Of a stretch of DNA of 64,000 nt, positions 50,595 to 58,961 are shown one piece after another. The notes beneath the pieces are model-generated. The model was not told the DNA's origin, did no database searches, and worked only from the letters and a program-made list of their open reading frames with translations. The position numbers and the translations under genes are program-made. Source of the stretch: Actinoplanes philippinensis (GTDB lineage Bacteria > Actinomycetota > Actinomycetes > Mycobacteriales > Micromonosporaceae); NCBI RefSeq assembly GCF_900113015.1, contig NZ_FONV01000009.1, forward strand, positions 1-64,000, written 5' to 3'. Numbering within the stretch: position 1 is the first letter of the stretch; every line of letters begins with the position of its first letter.

Positions 50595-51146
50595 TCACAG
50601 GTGCAGGGTCCATCCGCGGTGGTGGGTGAGGCGGATGACGGTGAGCGGGGCGACGGCGAGGCGGGGTGTGCCGGGTGGCAGGCCGAGGGCGGCGGCGACG
50701 ATCAGGCGGATCACCAGGGGGTGTGCTATGGCCGTACCTCTGGTGGTGGTTTGTCGTTGCAGCCAGCCGGTGAGGCGGCCGGACGCGGTGGTGAGGGATT
50801 CGCCGCCGTGGGGTGCCGCGGTGGGATCGGTGAGGAATCGCTGGAGGGCGGCCGGGTCGATCTGGTCGAGGGGGCGGCCGGTCCAGGCGCCGAAGCCGGG
50901 TTCGGCCAGGGCCGGGTCCTCGGTGGTGGCGGGGGCGTCGAGCAGGTGTGCGGTCTGGCGGGCGGCTCGGGTGGGTGCGATGAGCCAGGGCCGGTCGTCG
51001 GGGAACAAGCGTGGCAGCAGCGCCGGGGAGTCCTTGAGGGCGCGGGTGGCGGTGCGGCCGGCGTCGTCGAGGGGGTCGTCGCCGCCGAACACGGCCCGGC
51101 GCAGGGCGGGGGTGTGTCCGGCGGCGATCAGCCGTAGTGCGGTCAT
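50595..51146 (-). CDS. Histidine-phosphatase-fold protein with degenerate RHG motif
   Basis: The 183-residue protein has the CobC/phosphoglycerate-mutase-like fold (LDDAGRTATRAL, APHGGESLTTASGRLTGWL, AIAHPLVIRLIVAAALG). The usual RHG at the N-terminus is AAG (LIAAGHTPAL), so the catalytic His and its Arg seem lost, while a later His is kept. It starts inside the end of cbtA (ATG 51146 versus stop 51143). It is probably a non-enzymatic cobalt or cobalamin accessory. Confidence 0.7.
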   Translation of the reverse strand: MTALRLIAAGHTPALRRAVFGGDDPLDDAGRTATRALKDSPALLPRLFPDDRPWLIAPTRAARQTAHLLDAPATTEDPALAEPGFGAWTGRPLDQIDPAALQRFLTDPTAAPHGGESLTTASGRLTGWLQRQTTTRGTAIAHPLVIRLIVAAALGLPPGTPRLAVAPLTVIRLTHHRGWTLHL

Positions 51147-51874
51147 GCGGCGGTGACGGTGGCTTTCTGCCGGGCGGGGGTGATCAGTCCGGCGAAGCCG
51201 ATGCCGAGGGCGGTCCAGAGGATCGCCTGGGTGCCCAGTGACGAGATCCGGAAATCCCACAGCAGGGTGGCCGGGAAGTCGGCGGGGACCTCGTGGAAGG
51301 TCGGCAGCAGGGTGTAGGCGATGCCGACGACCACCAGGAACGCGGCCGTGCCGGCGGCCGCGCGGCGCCACTGGTGGCTCTGGGTGCGGGCGGCGAGGAC
51401 GGCGGCCCAGACGGCGACCAGGCCCAGGGCGAGCACTGCCAGGTAGGCGGCGGTGCGCTGGTCGATGGTGTCGGGGTTGCCGACCGCGGGCGGGTTCGGC
51501 GGGTATTTCAGGAACGGGACCACGACGATGCCGGTGAGAGCGGCGGCGGCCAGGCCGAGGGCGGCCTGGGTGTCGCTGCCGGTGCGCAGGTGCCGGCGCA
51601 GCAGGGTGTAGGCGGTGGCGAGGATCCCGCCGAGCGCGACGCCGTAGAGGCCGGTGGCCAGGAACAGCCCGACGGTGCTCTGGATGTCGCGCTCGACGAG
51701 GGGCGCCTCGCCACCGGCGCCGCCGGATGCGGCTTCCTCGATGGCGATGGCGGCGTTGATGTGCGGCTCACCGGCCAGGTAGGCGAAGCCGCCGGCGAGC
51801 AGGCCGGCGGCGAGGCCGGCCAGCAGGCCGCGCAGCAGCAGCGGCAGGTAGCCGGGCCGGTTGCTCAGTGGCAC
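51143..51874 (-). CDS. cbtA: Cobalt transporter subunit CbtA
   Basis: The 243-residue protein has five predicted helices: LPLLLRGLLAGLAAGLLAGGF (helix 1), the His/Glu segment EPHINAAIAIEEAAS typical of CbtA, and four more segments. CbtA with CbtB forms a predicted cobalt importer controlled by cobalamin. It starts at GTG 51874, inside the end of cbtB, and the phosphatase-like gene starts inside its end, so all three are coupled. The whole unit is under the B12 riboswitch upstream. Confidence 0.88.
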   Translation of the reverse strand: MPLSNRPGYLPLLLRGLLAGLAAGLLAGGFAYLAGEPHINAAIAIEEAASGGAGGEAPLVERDIQSTVGLFLATGLYGVALGGILATAYTLLRRHLRTGSDTQAALGLAAAALTGIVVVPFLKYPPNPPAVGNPDTIDQRTAAYLAVLALGLVAVWAAVLAARTQSHQWRRAAAGTAAFLVVVGIAYTLLPTFHEVPADFPATLLWDFRISSLGTQAILWTALGIGFAGLITPARQKATVTAA

Positions 51875-52059
51875 GGGACACCGAGCAGGTGGCGGCCGTC
51901 GTGCATCAGCTCGTGCAGGTACATGCCGCTCTGGGAGAGCGCGCCCTGGTCGAAGGCGACGAGGTAGGCCAGCAGGAGCATGAGCCCGGTGAAGCCGGCG
52001 GCGGTGGCCAGGAGCTTGCCGGAGACCGCGGGGGTGGTGAGGGCTTGTGCCTTGGGCAT
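51865..52059 (-). CDS. cbtB: Cobalt transporter subunit CbtB
   Basis: The 64-residue single-pass protein has the characteristic His-rich C-terminus HELMHDGRHLLGVPCH that would bind cobalt. Its ATG has AGGAGG 11 bp upstream, between the riboswitch and the gene. It overlaps cbtA by 10 bp. Confidence 0.9.
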   Translation of the reverse strand: MPKAQALTTPAVSGKLLATAAGFTGLMLLLAYLVAFDQGALSQSGMYLHELMHDGRHLLGVPCH

Positions 52060-52089
52060 GGTGGAGTGAACCTCCTACGGGATGACGCG

Positions 52090-52225
52090 TCCCGATCGAT
52101 GGGGCCTGCGGCGCATGAGCGTCCTGACTCACGGCCCTCTGGCTGAGGCCCGTTCACAGTGGCGCGACCGCACCGGACTTGCACCGGTTTCCCTCACACA
52201 CCGCAGAATTGGCTGGTCTCAACCT
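52090..52225 (-). ncRNA. Cobalamin (B12) riboswitch
   Basis: On the minus strand this leader has the conserved core in order: GGGAAACCGGTGCAAGTCCG-like helix (52171-52195), GCGCCACTG (box from 52157-52165) and the B12 box region GAGTCAGGACGCTCATGC (52113-52130). These match the known consensus order and sequence of cobalamin riboswitches. It lies immediately upstream of cbtBA. It should shut down cobalt uptake when adenosylcobalamin or related forms are abundant, probably by masking the AGGAGG ribosome site at 52071-52076. Confidence 0.93.
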
Positions 52226-52302
52226 AACGGCCGGGGTGGCCGTGGCACAACCGGGCACGGGTAGCATCCACGCCGGTCGCTGGGGTACGGGGGTGGGTCG
52301 CG

Positions 52303-53490
52303 GTGCGGGTGATGGCGGCGGTCGCGGCGGGTGTCGTGGCCGGTGGGCTGGTGGCGCCGGCGCTGCCCGCGGTGGCGGCGCAGTGTCTGGGCGCGGGCAC
52401 GGTGGCGGCCGGGGTGCCGGGGGAGCTGCGGGCGTATTCGCCGGAGCGGCTGGCCGGGCTGGCGACCGGCGCCGGGGTCAGGGTCGCGGTGATCGATTCG
52501 GGTGTGGATGTGCGTCATCCGCAGCTCACCGGCCGGGTGGCGGCGGGCCGGGACCTGTTGCACGGCGCCCCGGACGGGCGGCGTGACTGTGTCGGGCACG
52601 GCACGGCGGTGGCCGGGATCATCGCGGGCCTGCCGGACGGCGGGACCGGGGTGCGGGGGCTGGCGCCGGGGGCGACGATCATCCCGGTGCGGGTGACCGA
52701 GGACACCGACACCAGGGGCCAGCAGCAGATCCCGCGGTCCCGGTCGAGTGCCGACACGTTCGCCGAGGCGATCCGGTGGGCGGCCGGCCCGGCCGGCGCC
52801 GACGTGATCAACATCTCGCTGGTGATGGACGAGCCGGACCCGGCGGTGCGCGACGCGATCGCGGCGGCGGTGCGCACGGGTGCGGTGGTGGTCGCGGCGG
52901 CCGGCAACGGCGGCGCGGACGCGCCGGTGGCGTACCCGGCCGGGTTTCCCGGGGTCGTCGGCGTCGGCGCGGTCACCGCCGACGGGGTGCTGGCCGACTA
53001 CTCCCAGCCGGGCACGCAGGTCGACATCGCGGCGTTCGGTGACCAGGTGACCGTGCTGTCGCCGGTCCGCGGGCACCGGGCGGTGCAGGGCACGAGTTTC
53101 GCCGCGCCGTTCGTGTCGGCGACGGCCGCGCTGCTGCGGGAACGGTATCCGGCCGACAGCGCCGAGGAGATCGTCGACCGGCTGCTGCGGTCGGCCGACC
53201 CGGCCCCCGGCGGGGCCCGCAGCGCCCGGTACGGGGTGGGGCTGCTCAACCCGTACCGGGCGCTGACCGAAGCCGCCGGCCCCGTCGTCGCCGCCGTGCC
53301 CGAGGGTCCGGTGGCGCCGGTGGCCGCGCCCGGCCGGGACACCGCCTGGCAGCGGGCCGGGGTGTTCACGGCCGGCGGCGCCGCGCTCGCGGTGCTCGCC
53401 GGGCTGGTGGCCGTGGTGGTGTCGCGGGGACGCCGGCGGGGCTGGCGGGCTGCCGCCGACACCCATCGTCATGATCAAATGCCCGGATGA
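52303..53490 (+). CDS. Mycosin-type S8 serine protease
   Basis: This 395-residue subtilase has a signal peptide (cleavage near PAVAAQ). The catalytic Asp is in VIDSGVD, His in CVGHGTAVAG, the oxyanion Asn in AAGNGGA and the Ser in GTSFAAPFV. A C-terminal membrane helix is followed by a basic tail. This membrane-anchored layout is typical of MycP mycosins, which process substrates of type VII secretion. No ESX genes (EccB, EccC, EccD, WXG100) are in the window, so it is an orphan. It overlaps the SUFU-domain gene by ATGA. Confidence 0.9.
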   Translation: MRVMAAVAAGVVAGGLVAPALPAVAAQCLGAGTVAAGVPGELRAYSPERLAGLATGAGVRVAVIDSGVDVRHPQLTGRVAAGRDLLHGAPDGRRDCVGHGTAVAGIIAGLPDGGTGVRGLAPGATIIPVRVTEDTDTRGQQQIPRSRSSADTFAEAIRWAAGPAGADVINISLVMDEPDPAVRDAIAAAVRTGAVVVAAAGNGGADAPVAYPAGFPGVVGVGAVTADGVLADYSQPGTQVDIAAFGDQVTVLSPVRGHRAVQGTSFAAPFVSATAALLRERYPADSAEEIVDRLLRSADPAPGGARSARYGVGLLNPYRALTEAAGPVVAAVPEGPVAPVAAPGRDTAWQRAGVFTAGGAALAVLAGLVAVVVSRGRRRGWRAAADTHRHDQMPG

Positions 53491-53981
53491 AGTGGGACAC
53501 CGTCACCGAAGCCCTGAGCCGCCTCTACCCCCAGGCGCACCCGTGGCACGTGACATATCCGGCCGAGGGGTTCGCGTTACCGGCCGCGTCGGCGTATCCG
53601 GCCGACGGGCACTGGCACTACGTGTCGTACGGGCTCGGCGAACGGCACGGGTTCGAGCTGACGTTCCGGGTCGCCGGCGTCGGTGAGCAGCCGCCGCAGT
53701 GGCCGTTCCTGCTGCTCAACCAGGTCGCCGCGCTGGCCGCGCTGGCCGGTGAGGCGGGCGAGCCGTTCGAGGAGGGCCAGTGGGCCGACCTCGGCGCGCC
53801 GATCACCGGGCACCCGCACACCGACGGAGCGCCGACCGGGCTGACCGTGGTGATCCTGGCCGCCGACCCGCAGCTGGGCGGCTCGTTCCTGCAACTGGTC
53901 GGGGTGACCGCGGCCGAGGCGCAGGCCGGTGAGGTCGACAGCGACGATCCGCTGCTGGTCACCGACCCGGCCCGCGCGTGA
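53487..53981 (+). CDS. Suppressor-of-fused (SUFU) domain protein
   Basis: The 164-residue protein matches the bacterial SUFU domain: WHYVSYGLGERHGFELTFRVAG, QPPQWPFLLLNQVAALA and ITGHPHTDGAPTGLTVVIL. SUFU domains are immunity or adaptor modules in polymorphic toxin loci and unknown modules elsewhere. Its ATG overlaps the mycosin stop (ATGA), so it is translated with a secreted protease, an unusual pairing. It has no signal peptide and stays in the cytosol. Confidence 0.85.
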   Translation: MKWDTVTEALSRLYPQAHPWHVTYPAEGFALPAASAYPADGHWHYVSYGLGERHGFELTFRVAGVGEQPPQWPFLLLNQVAALAALAGEAGEPFEEGQWADLGAPITGHPHTDGAPTGLTVVILAADPQLGGSFLQLVGVTAAEAQAGEVDSDDPLLVTDPARA

Positions 53982-54099
53982 GCGGGGCTCGGCGGATGCC
54001 GGCGGCAAGCGATCTGCTCGGCCGTGCGGCGCCGCGGGACGGCGGCGCCGGGCAGCTGATTGCCGCGGCCGGCCGGGACCCGCGACGGCGGGCCGGCTG

Positions 54100-54864
54100 A
54101 TGCGGTTCCTGATCCTCGGTGGGACCGGCGGGCTCGGTGCGGAGCTGACCCGGCAGTGCGGTCCGTCGGCCACCGCTGCGGGCAGCCGCGACGCCGACCT
54201 TCGCGACCCCGCGGCGGTACGCGACCTCGTGCGCCGCGTGCGCCCGGACGTGATCGTCAACGCCGCCTACCGGCAGGACGACTGGGCGGTCACCGCCGAC
54301 GGCGCCGCTCACGTGGCCGTCGCCGCCCGCGCACACCGGGCCCGGCTGGTGCACGTGTCCAGCGACGCGGTGTTCTCCGGCCGGCCCGGCCGGTTCGACG
54401 AGACCTGCCCGCCGTGCCCGGCGACCATGTACGGGGCGGCGAAGGCAGCGGCCGAGACAGCTGTCCGGGCGATCGACCCGGCAGCTGTCGTCGCCCGGAC
54501 GTCGCTGATCGTCGGCGGCCCGCAGACCGTGATCGCCGCCCGCGTCCACGCCGGCGGCGTGTTCTTCACCGACGACGTGCGCTGCCCGGTCCACGTGGCC
54601 GACCTCGCGGCGGCGCTGCTCGAGCTCGCCGTGTCCCGGTATGCGGGGGTGCATCACGTCGCCGGCGCCGATGCGGTCAGCCGGTACGAGCTGGCGCTGC
54701 TGATCGCCGCCCGGGACGGCCTGGACCCGTCCGGGGTGGTCGCCGGGACGCGGGCGGCGGCCGGGCTCAGCGGCGCCGGGGACGTGCGGCTGGACAGTGC
54801 CGCCACCCAGGCCCGCCTCACGGTGACCCTGCGTGGCGCCCGCGACTTCCTCACCCCTGGCTGA
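54100..54864 (+). CDS. RmlD-like NAD(P)-dependent sugar reductase
   Basis: The protein has 254 residues from the ATG at 54100. The Rossmann site is LILGGTGGLGAEL. The SDR catalytic Ser/Thr is in VHVSSDAVFSG and the YxxxK in MYGAAKAAAE. The substrate domain resembles dTDP-4-dehydrorhamnose reductase, including FTDDVRCPVHVADLAAALLEL. It might reduce a nucleotide sugar or a similar ketone. No other sugar-nucleotide genes are near, so it may act on another small molecule. Confidence 0.8.
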   Translation: MRFLILGGTGGLGAELTRQCGPSATAAGSRDADLRDPAAVRDLVRRVRPDVIVNAAYRQDDWAVTADGAAHVAVAARAHRARLVHVSSDAVFSGRPGRFDETCPPCPATMYGAAKAAAETAVRAIDPAAVVARTSLIVGGPQTVIAARVHAGGVFFTDDVRCPVHVADLAAALLELAVSRYAGVHHVAGADAVSRYELALLIAARDGLDPSGVVAGTRAAAGLSGAGDVRLDSAATQARLTVTLRGARDFLTPG

Positions 54865-54906
54865 AGAACCTCCATGGCGGGGGCTTTGCCTGACGGAGAG
54901 GCTTTC

Positions 54907-54972
54907 CGTGGTGGATGGCGGCGGCCTTGTCGTGGATGGCGGCGGCTTTTCGTGGTGGAAGGCGGCAGGGGG
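54907..54972. repeat. Three tandem 22-bp repeats in an intergenic region
   Basis: Units begin CGTGGTGGATGGCGGCGG, GTCGTGGATGGCGGCGG and CGTGGTGGAAGGCGGC at 54907, 54929 and 54951. They lie between the RmlD-like gene and the AraC gene. They are probably slippage products; no function is evident. Confidence 0.7.
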
Positions 54973-55064
54973 CAGCGCCGACGGCGACCGGCCGGACGAC
55001 CGATTCCGGCGTGCCGGCCCACGCCGGAATCCTGAGGAGGGCAGCCGTGACCTGGGCCGGGAGG

Positions 55065-55931
55065 TCAGCCCGACGCCCGCCACTGTGCCGGTGTGACGCC
55101 GTGTTCGGCGCGGAACCGTTTGATGAAGTACGACGCGTCGGGATACCCGCAGTGCCGCGCCACCGTGGCGACCGGCAGATCCGTTTCGGTCAGCAGGCGG
55201 CGGCCCTCCTGCAGCCGCCGCAGGGTGATCCACTGCTGGACGGTGCGGCCGGTGCGGAGGCGTACCACCGTGGTGAGGTGACCCGGGGTGAGCGCGACCG
55301 CGGCAGCCACATCAGACAGTGACAACGCCTGCGGGAACCGGTCCTCGATGACGTCGAAGACCGCCGCCAGCAGCGGGTCGCCCGCCGACCGCGGCGACAG
55401 CCGGGCCACCGCCACCAGCAGCAACGTCAGGTGGGCGAGCGCCGCCTGCGGGTAGCCGTCGCGGCGGGCCGACAACTCGGCGTCCAGGTCGGCGAACCGG
55501 CGTACCCAGCCGTCACGGTCCGCGGCCGGAATGTGGAGACGCTGGGTGCGGTCACCGCCGCCGGCGAACGGGGACAGCAGCGGATGCGCCCGCCACGACG
55601 AGCCGTGCGCGCGGACCACCTCGGCCGGGAACCACACCGCCCACCCGTCGACCGGCGCCGCCTCGAACGCCACCACCTGCCCCGGCACGAGCACGAACAG
55701 ATCACCGTCGGACACCGTCCACGACCGGCCGTCGATCAGCGCCTGCGTGCCGGCGCGGTGGGCGTAGAACACCACCAGGAAGTCGTGGGCGTGGCTGCCG
55801 GCGTGGACCGGATGCCGCGGGAACCGGGCCACCTTGATCGACGGGTGGCCCGGCTGATGCGCAAACCCCACCACCGGAACCGAGGATCGTCGCATCATGC
55901 CCGAGGATCGACCATTGGACGGTGCTGCCAT
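55065..55931 (-). CDS. AraC-family transcriptional regulator
   Basis: The protein has 288 residues from the ATG at 55931 (an alternative ATG lies at 55898). The N-terminal cupin-like ligand domain includes HDFLVVFYAHRAGTQALIDGRSW. The C-terminal double HTH includes LSLSDVAAAVALTPGHLTTVVRLRTGRTVQQWI and DASYFIKRFRAEHGVTPAQWR. It activates or represses in response to a small ligand. It is divergent from a methyltransferase gene with only 18 bp between the starts, so the shared promoter must overlap coding sequence. Confidence 0.88.
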   Translation of the reverse strand: MAAPSNGRSSGMMRRSSVPVVGFAHQPGHPSIKVARFPRHPVHAGSHAHDFLVVFYAHRAGTQALIDGRSWTVSDGDLFVLVPGQVVAFEAAPVDGWAVWFPAEVVRAHGSSWRAHPLLSPFAGGGDRTQRLHIPAADRDGWVRRFADLDAELSARRDGYPQAALAHLTLLLVAVARLSPRSAGDPLLAAVFDVIEDRFPQALSLSDVAAAVALTPGHLTTVVRLRTGRTVQQWITLRRLQEGRRLLTETDLPVATVARHCGYPDASYFIKRFRAEHGVTPAQWRASG

Positions 55932-55949
55932 GGCGCTGATGCTAGAGGC

Positions 55950-56564
55950 ATGACCAAACTTCGTCATACCCCTGAGGGTGACTACCTGCCCGGCATGGGC
56001 CGGCAGTGGCTGATGCCGCTCTACGACCCGTTCAGCCTGCTGCTCGGCGCCCGGCGGCTGCACCGCGAGCTGCTCGACACCGCCGCGGTCCGGGCCGGCC
56101 AGCGGGTCCTGGAGATCGGCTGCGGCACCGGCAACCTGCTCACGGCGCTGGCACGGCGTACCCCCGGCATCGACGCCGTCGGCATCGACCCGGACCGGGC
56201 CGCCCTGCGCCGCGCCCACCGCAAAGCGCAGCGCGGCGGGCTGCAGATCCGCTACGAGCACGCGTTCGCCGCCGGCCTGCCCCTGCCGGACGGCCACGCC
56301 GACGTGGTGCTGTCGTCGCTGATGCTGCACCACCTCGACGAACCCGGCCGTGACCGGGCGTTGCGGGAGGCGTGGCGGGTGCTCGCGCCGGGCGGGCGGC
56401 TGCACGTGCTCGACTTCGAGACCCCCGGGCTGACCGGGGACGTCTTCACCGGCGCCGGCTTCGCCGCGGTCACCGAGACCGGCCGGGGCCGGCTGCACCG
56501 GCTGCGGTACGTCATCCTGCGAGCCGACCGCGATGGCCCCGCCGTGCCCGAGGGCCGTCCTTGA
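55950..56564 (+). CDS. Class I SAM-dependent methyltransferase
   Basis: The 204-residue protein has motif I LEIGCGTGNLLTALA, acidic loop GIDPDRAALRRA, motif IV LSSLMLHHL and post-motif VLAPGGRLHVLDF. It resembles Methyltransf_25 small-molecule enzymes. Its acceptor is unknown. The divergent AraC gene is the likely regulator. It starts at the ATG at 55950 with TAGAGGC shortly upstream, a weak ribosome site. Confidence 0.85.
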   Translation: MTKLRHTPEGDYLPGMGRQWLMPLYDPFSLLLGARRLHRELLDTAAVRAGQRVLEIGCGTGNLLTALARRTPGIDAVGIDPDRAALRRAHRKAQRGGLQIRYEHAFAAGLPLPDGHADVVLSSLMLHHLDEPGRDRALREAWRVLAPGGRLHVLDFETPGLTGDVFTGAGFAAVTETGRGRLHRLRYVILRADRDGPAVPEGRP

Positions 56565-56851
56565 CCACATCGCGCCCTGAACCGCGCGCGCCAATAGTGA
56601 TCACCGTCCGGAATGGATCGTCACGGCGCGGCCGGTGACTATCGCGGAACCGACAGCACGCTGACCGAAAGGGTGAGCGCGCCGAGCCCGGAAGTGCCAA
56701 CGGTGAATATTGATGAACACTTTGGCAAAGAGTTATGGTGGCCGCACTGAGCATTGACGGGGGCGGCGCGACACCATTTCACACCGATTAATCAAGATCG
56801 AGGCTGCGCAGAAAGTCCCGCCGCACTTATCGGTGAAGGGACGACAATGCC
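56565..56851. promoter_or_regulatory. AT-richer promoter region of the copper-radical oxidase gene
   Basis: This 287-bp region is less GC-rich than its surroundings. A possible promoter is TTGATG (56710-56715) with TATGGT (56734-56739), spaced by 18. TGCCAA (56695-56700) and TTGGCA (56722-56727) form an inverted repeat around the -35. AAGGGACG precedes the ATG at 56852. Confidence 0.4.
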
Positions 56852-58945
56852 ATGCGGATTCAACGTGCCTTGACAGCGGTTTGCCTTTTTTCGGCGTCAT
56901 TTCTGGTCGCCGTGTCCGGTCCGGCGGGACCGGCCGCCGGCAGCGCGCCGCCCCACGATCACAGCACCCACAGCCACGCCCCCGGCGCCGCGGACGACGA
57001 CGAGCACCGCGCGCAGGACCTCGTCGGCGTGCCGCTGCACGAGATCGAGAAGACCACCGCCGACAACGCCGCCCGCATCGAACGCCAGACCGGCCGGCGG
57101 CCCGGCCGGGCGCAGCTCAAGGCCAGCGCCGACGCCGACCCGGGCGTCTCCGGCCAGTGGAGTCCCGTGCTGGCCACCCCGGTCGTGCCGGTGTTCACCG
57201 CGGTCCTGCCCAACGGCAGGGTGCTGATCTGGGACTCCGTCGGCGACAACGCCGCCGAGACCTACCCCACCCACAACTTCACCCGCGCGATGGTGTGGAA
57301 CCCGGCCGACAACACCAGCAGACGCGTCGACCTGCAGGGCACCAACCTGTTCTGCGCCGGGTTCGCGCACCTGGCCAACGGCAACATTCTCGTCGCCGGC
57401 GGAAACGCCAACGCGCAACTGGCCGGCACGGTCCGCACGTACGTGTTCAACTGGCAGACCGAAACGTGGACCCGCGGCAACGACATGGCCGGCGCCCGCT
57501 GGTATCCGTCGGTCACGGAAATGGCCAACGGCGAAGAAGTGATCATCGGTGGCGGGCCTGCGACCGCCGAGGTGTACCAGACCAACGGTGCTATTCGCCC
57601 ATTGCCGAACTTCACCAAATACAACGCCCGGATCTACCCGTTCATGATTTCCCGGCCCGATACGCAACTGGGCCTTTTCGGACCCTACAATCCGGGATAC
57701 ACGATCACCACCATGGGCAACGCGGCCATCACGGGCACCGCCAACCGTGACACGATCAGCCGCGAATACGGCAGTTTCTCCACCTTCGACATCGGCCGGA
57801 CCCTGGTCGTCGGTGGTGGCAGCATCACCGAGGACGGCGTCGCCAAACGTCCCACCCGCACCGCGGTCATCCTCGACAGCAACAAGGGCCTCACCCCGAC
57901 GGTCACCACCACCGGATCGATGTCGGTCGGCCGCCGCCAGCACAACGCCACCATCCTGGCCGACGGTACGGTCCTGGTCACCGGCGGACTCAGCAGCACC
58001 GCCAAGAACGCCCTGGTCGACCTCGACAACGCGGTCACCACCGCCGAACTGTGGAACCCGGCCACCGGGCAGTGGACCGCCCTGTCGGCCGCCGACCGGG
58101 TCCGCCAATACCACTCCACCGCCGCGCTGCTGCCCGACGGACGGATCATGACCGGCGGCGGCGGCATCTGCGCGGCCTGCATGAGCGCCGGCTACCTGGA
58201 GAAGAACGTCGAATACTTCAGCCCGCCCTACCTGTTCAAGAAGGACGGCAGCGGTGAACTCGCCGACCGGCCCGTCATCAGCGCCGCCCCCGCCACTGTC
58301 GGCATCGGCACGGCGTTCACCCTCACCAGCCCGCAGGCCGCCACCATCGGCAAGGTCGGCCTGGTCGGCCTCGGCGACGTCACCCACAGCATCGACCAGG
58401 GGCAGCGCTACGTGCCGCTCAAGTACAGCGTCAACGGCACCACCCTGACCGTCACCGGCCCGCCGACCGGCGGCGTCGCCCCGCCCGGCTGGTACATGCT
58501 GTTCGTCACCGACAACGCCGGCGTCCCCTCGATCGCCAGGCTCGTCCAGGTCGCCAAAGCGCCGGCCCCGCTGATGAGCCCGCTGAGGAACAGCACCGGC
58601 AAATGCGTCGACATCCCCAGCTCGGCGCTGACCGCCCGCACCTACCTGCAGACCTACACCTGCAACAACACCAAGGCGCAGGCGCTGACCCGGTTCACCG
58701 ACGACACGCTGCGGGTGTTCGGCATGTGCGCCGACGTGCCCAGCAGCAACTTCACCAACGGCCAACGGATCTGGCAGTACGGCTGCAACGGCACCGGAGC
58801 CCAACGATGGCAGTTCCGTACCGACGGCACCGTCCGGCCGGTCAGCAACACCGCCCTGTGCCTGGCCGCGACCGCCAACACCAACGCCGCCCAGATCAAG
58901 ATAGTCACCTGCACCGGGGCGGCCCTGCAGAAGTGGACCTGGTGA
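56852..58945 (+). CDS. Secreted AA5 copper-radical oxidase with ricin lectin domain
   Basis: This 697-residue extracellular protein starts with a signal peptide and a His/Asp-rich stretch (HDHSTHSHAPG). A galactose-oxidase-like kelch domain follows. The radical-site residues are visible: Cys in LFCAGFAHL, Tyr in ARWYPSV, Tyr and His in RQYHSTA, and the last copper His in VTHSIDQGQRYVPL. The DUF1929 beta-sandwich (about 460-565) and a ricin-type lectin (about 575-697; GCNGTGAQRWQF and LQKWTW) complete it. It should oxidise a carbohydrate primary alcohol or an aldehyde with release of H2O2. It is related to GlxA, but no CslA gene is in the window. Confidence 0.9.
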   Translation: MRIQRALTAVCLFSASFLVAVSGPAGPAAGSAPPHDHSTHSHAPGAADDDEHRAQDLVGVPLHEIEKTTADNAARIERQTGRRPGRAQLKASADADPGVSGQWSPVLATPVVPVFTAVLPNGRVLIWDSVGDNAAETYPTHNFTRAMVWNPADNTSRRVDLQGTNLFCAGFAHLANGNILVAGGNANAQLAGTVRTYVFNWQTETWTRGNDMAGARWYPSVTEMANGEEVIIGGGPATAEVYQTNGAIRPLPNFTKYNARIYPFMISRPDTQLGLFGPYNPGYTITTMGNAAITGTANRDTISREYGSFSTFDIGRTLVVGGGSITEDGVAKRPTRTAVILDSNKGLTPTVTTTGSMSVGRRQHNATILADGTVLVTGGLSSTAKNALVDLDNAVTTAELWNPATGQWTALSAADRVRQYHSTAALLPDGRIMTGGGGICAACMSAGYLEKNVEYFSPPYLFKKDGSGELADRPVISAAPATVGIGTAFTLTSPQAATIGKVGLVGLGDVTHSIDQGQRYVPLKYSVNGTTLTVTGPPTGGVAPPGWYMLFVTDNAGVPSIARLVQVAKAPAPLMSPLRNSTGKCVDIPSSALTARTYLQTYTCNNTKAQALTRFTDDTLRVFGMCADVPSSNFTNGQRIWQYGCNGTGAQRWQFRTDGTVRPVSNTALCLAATANTNAAQIKIVTCTGAALQKWTW

Positions 58946-58961
58946 GCACCGGCCCGGCGAG

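Noticed and set aside
50595-51146. Annotation as an active CobC alpha-ribazole phosphatase
   Set aside because: The catalytic RHG motif appears as AAG, so activity is unlikely despite the cobalamin context.
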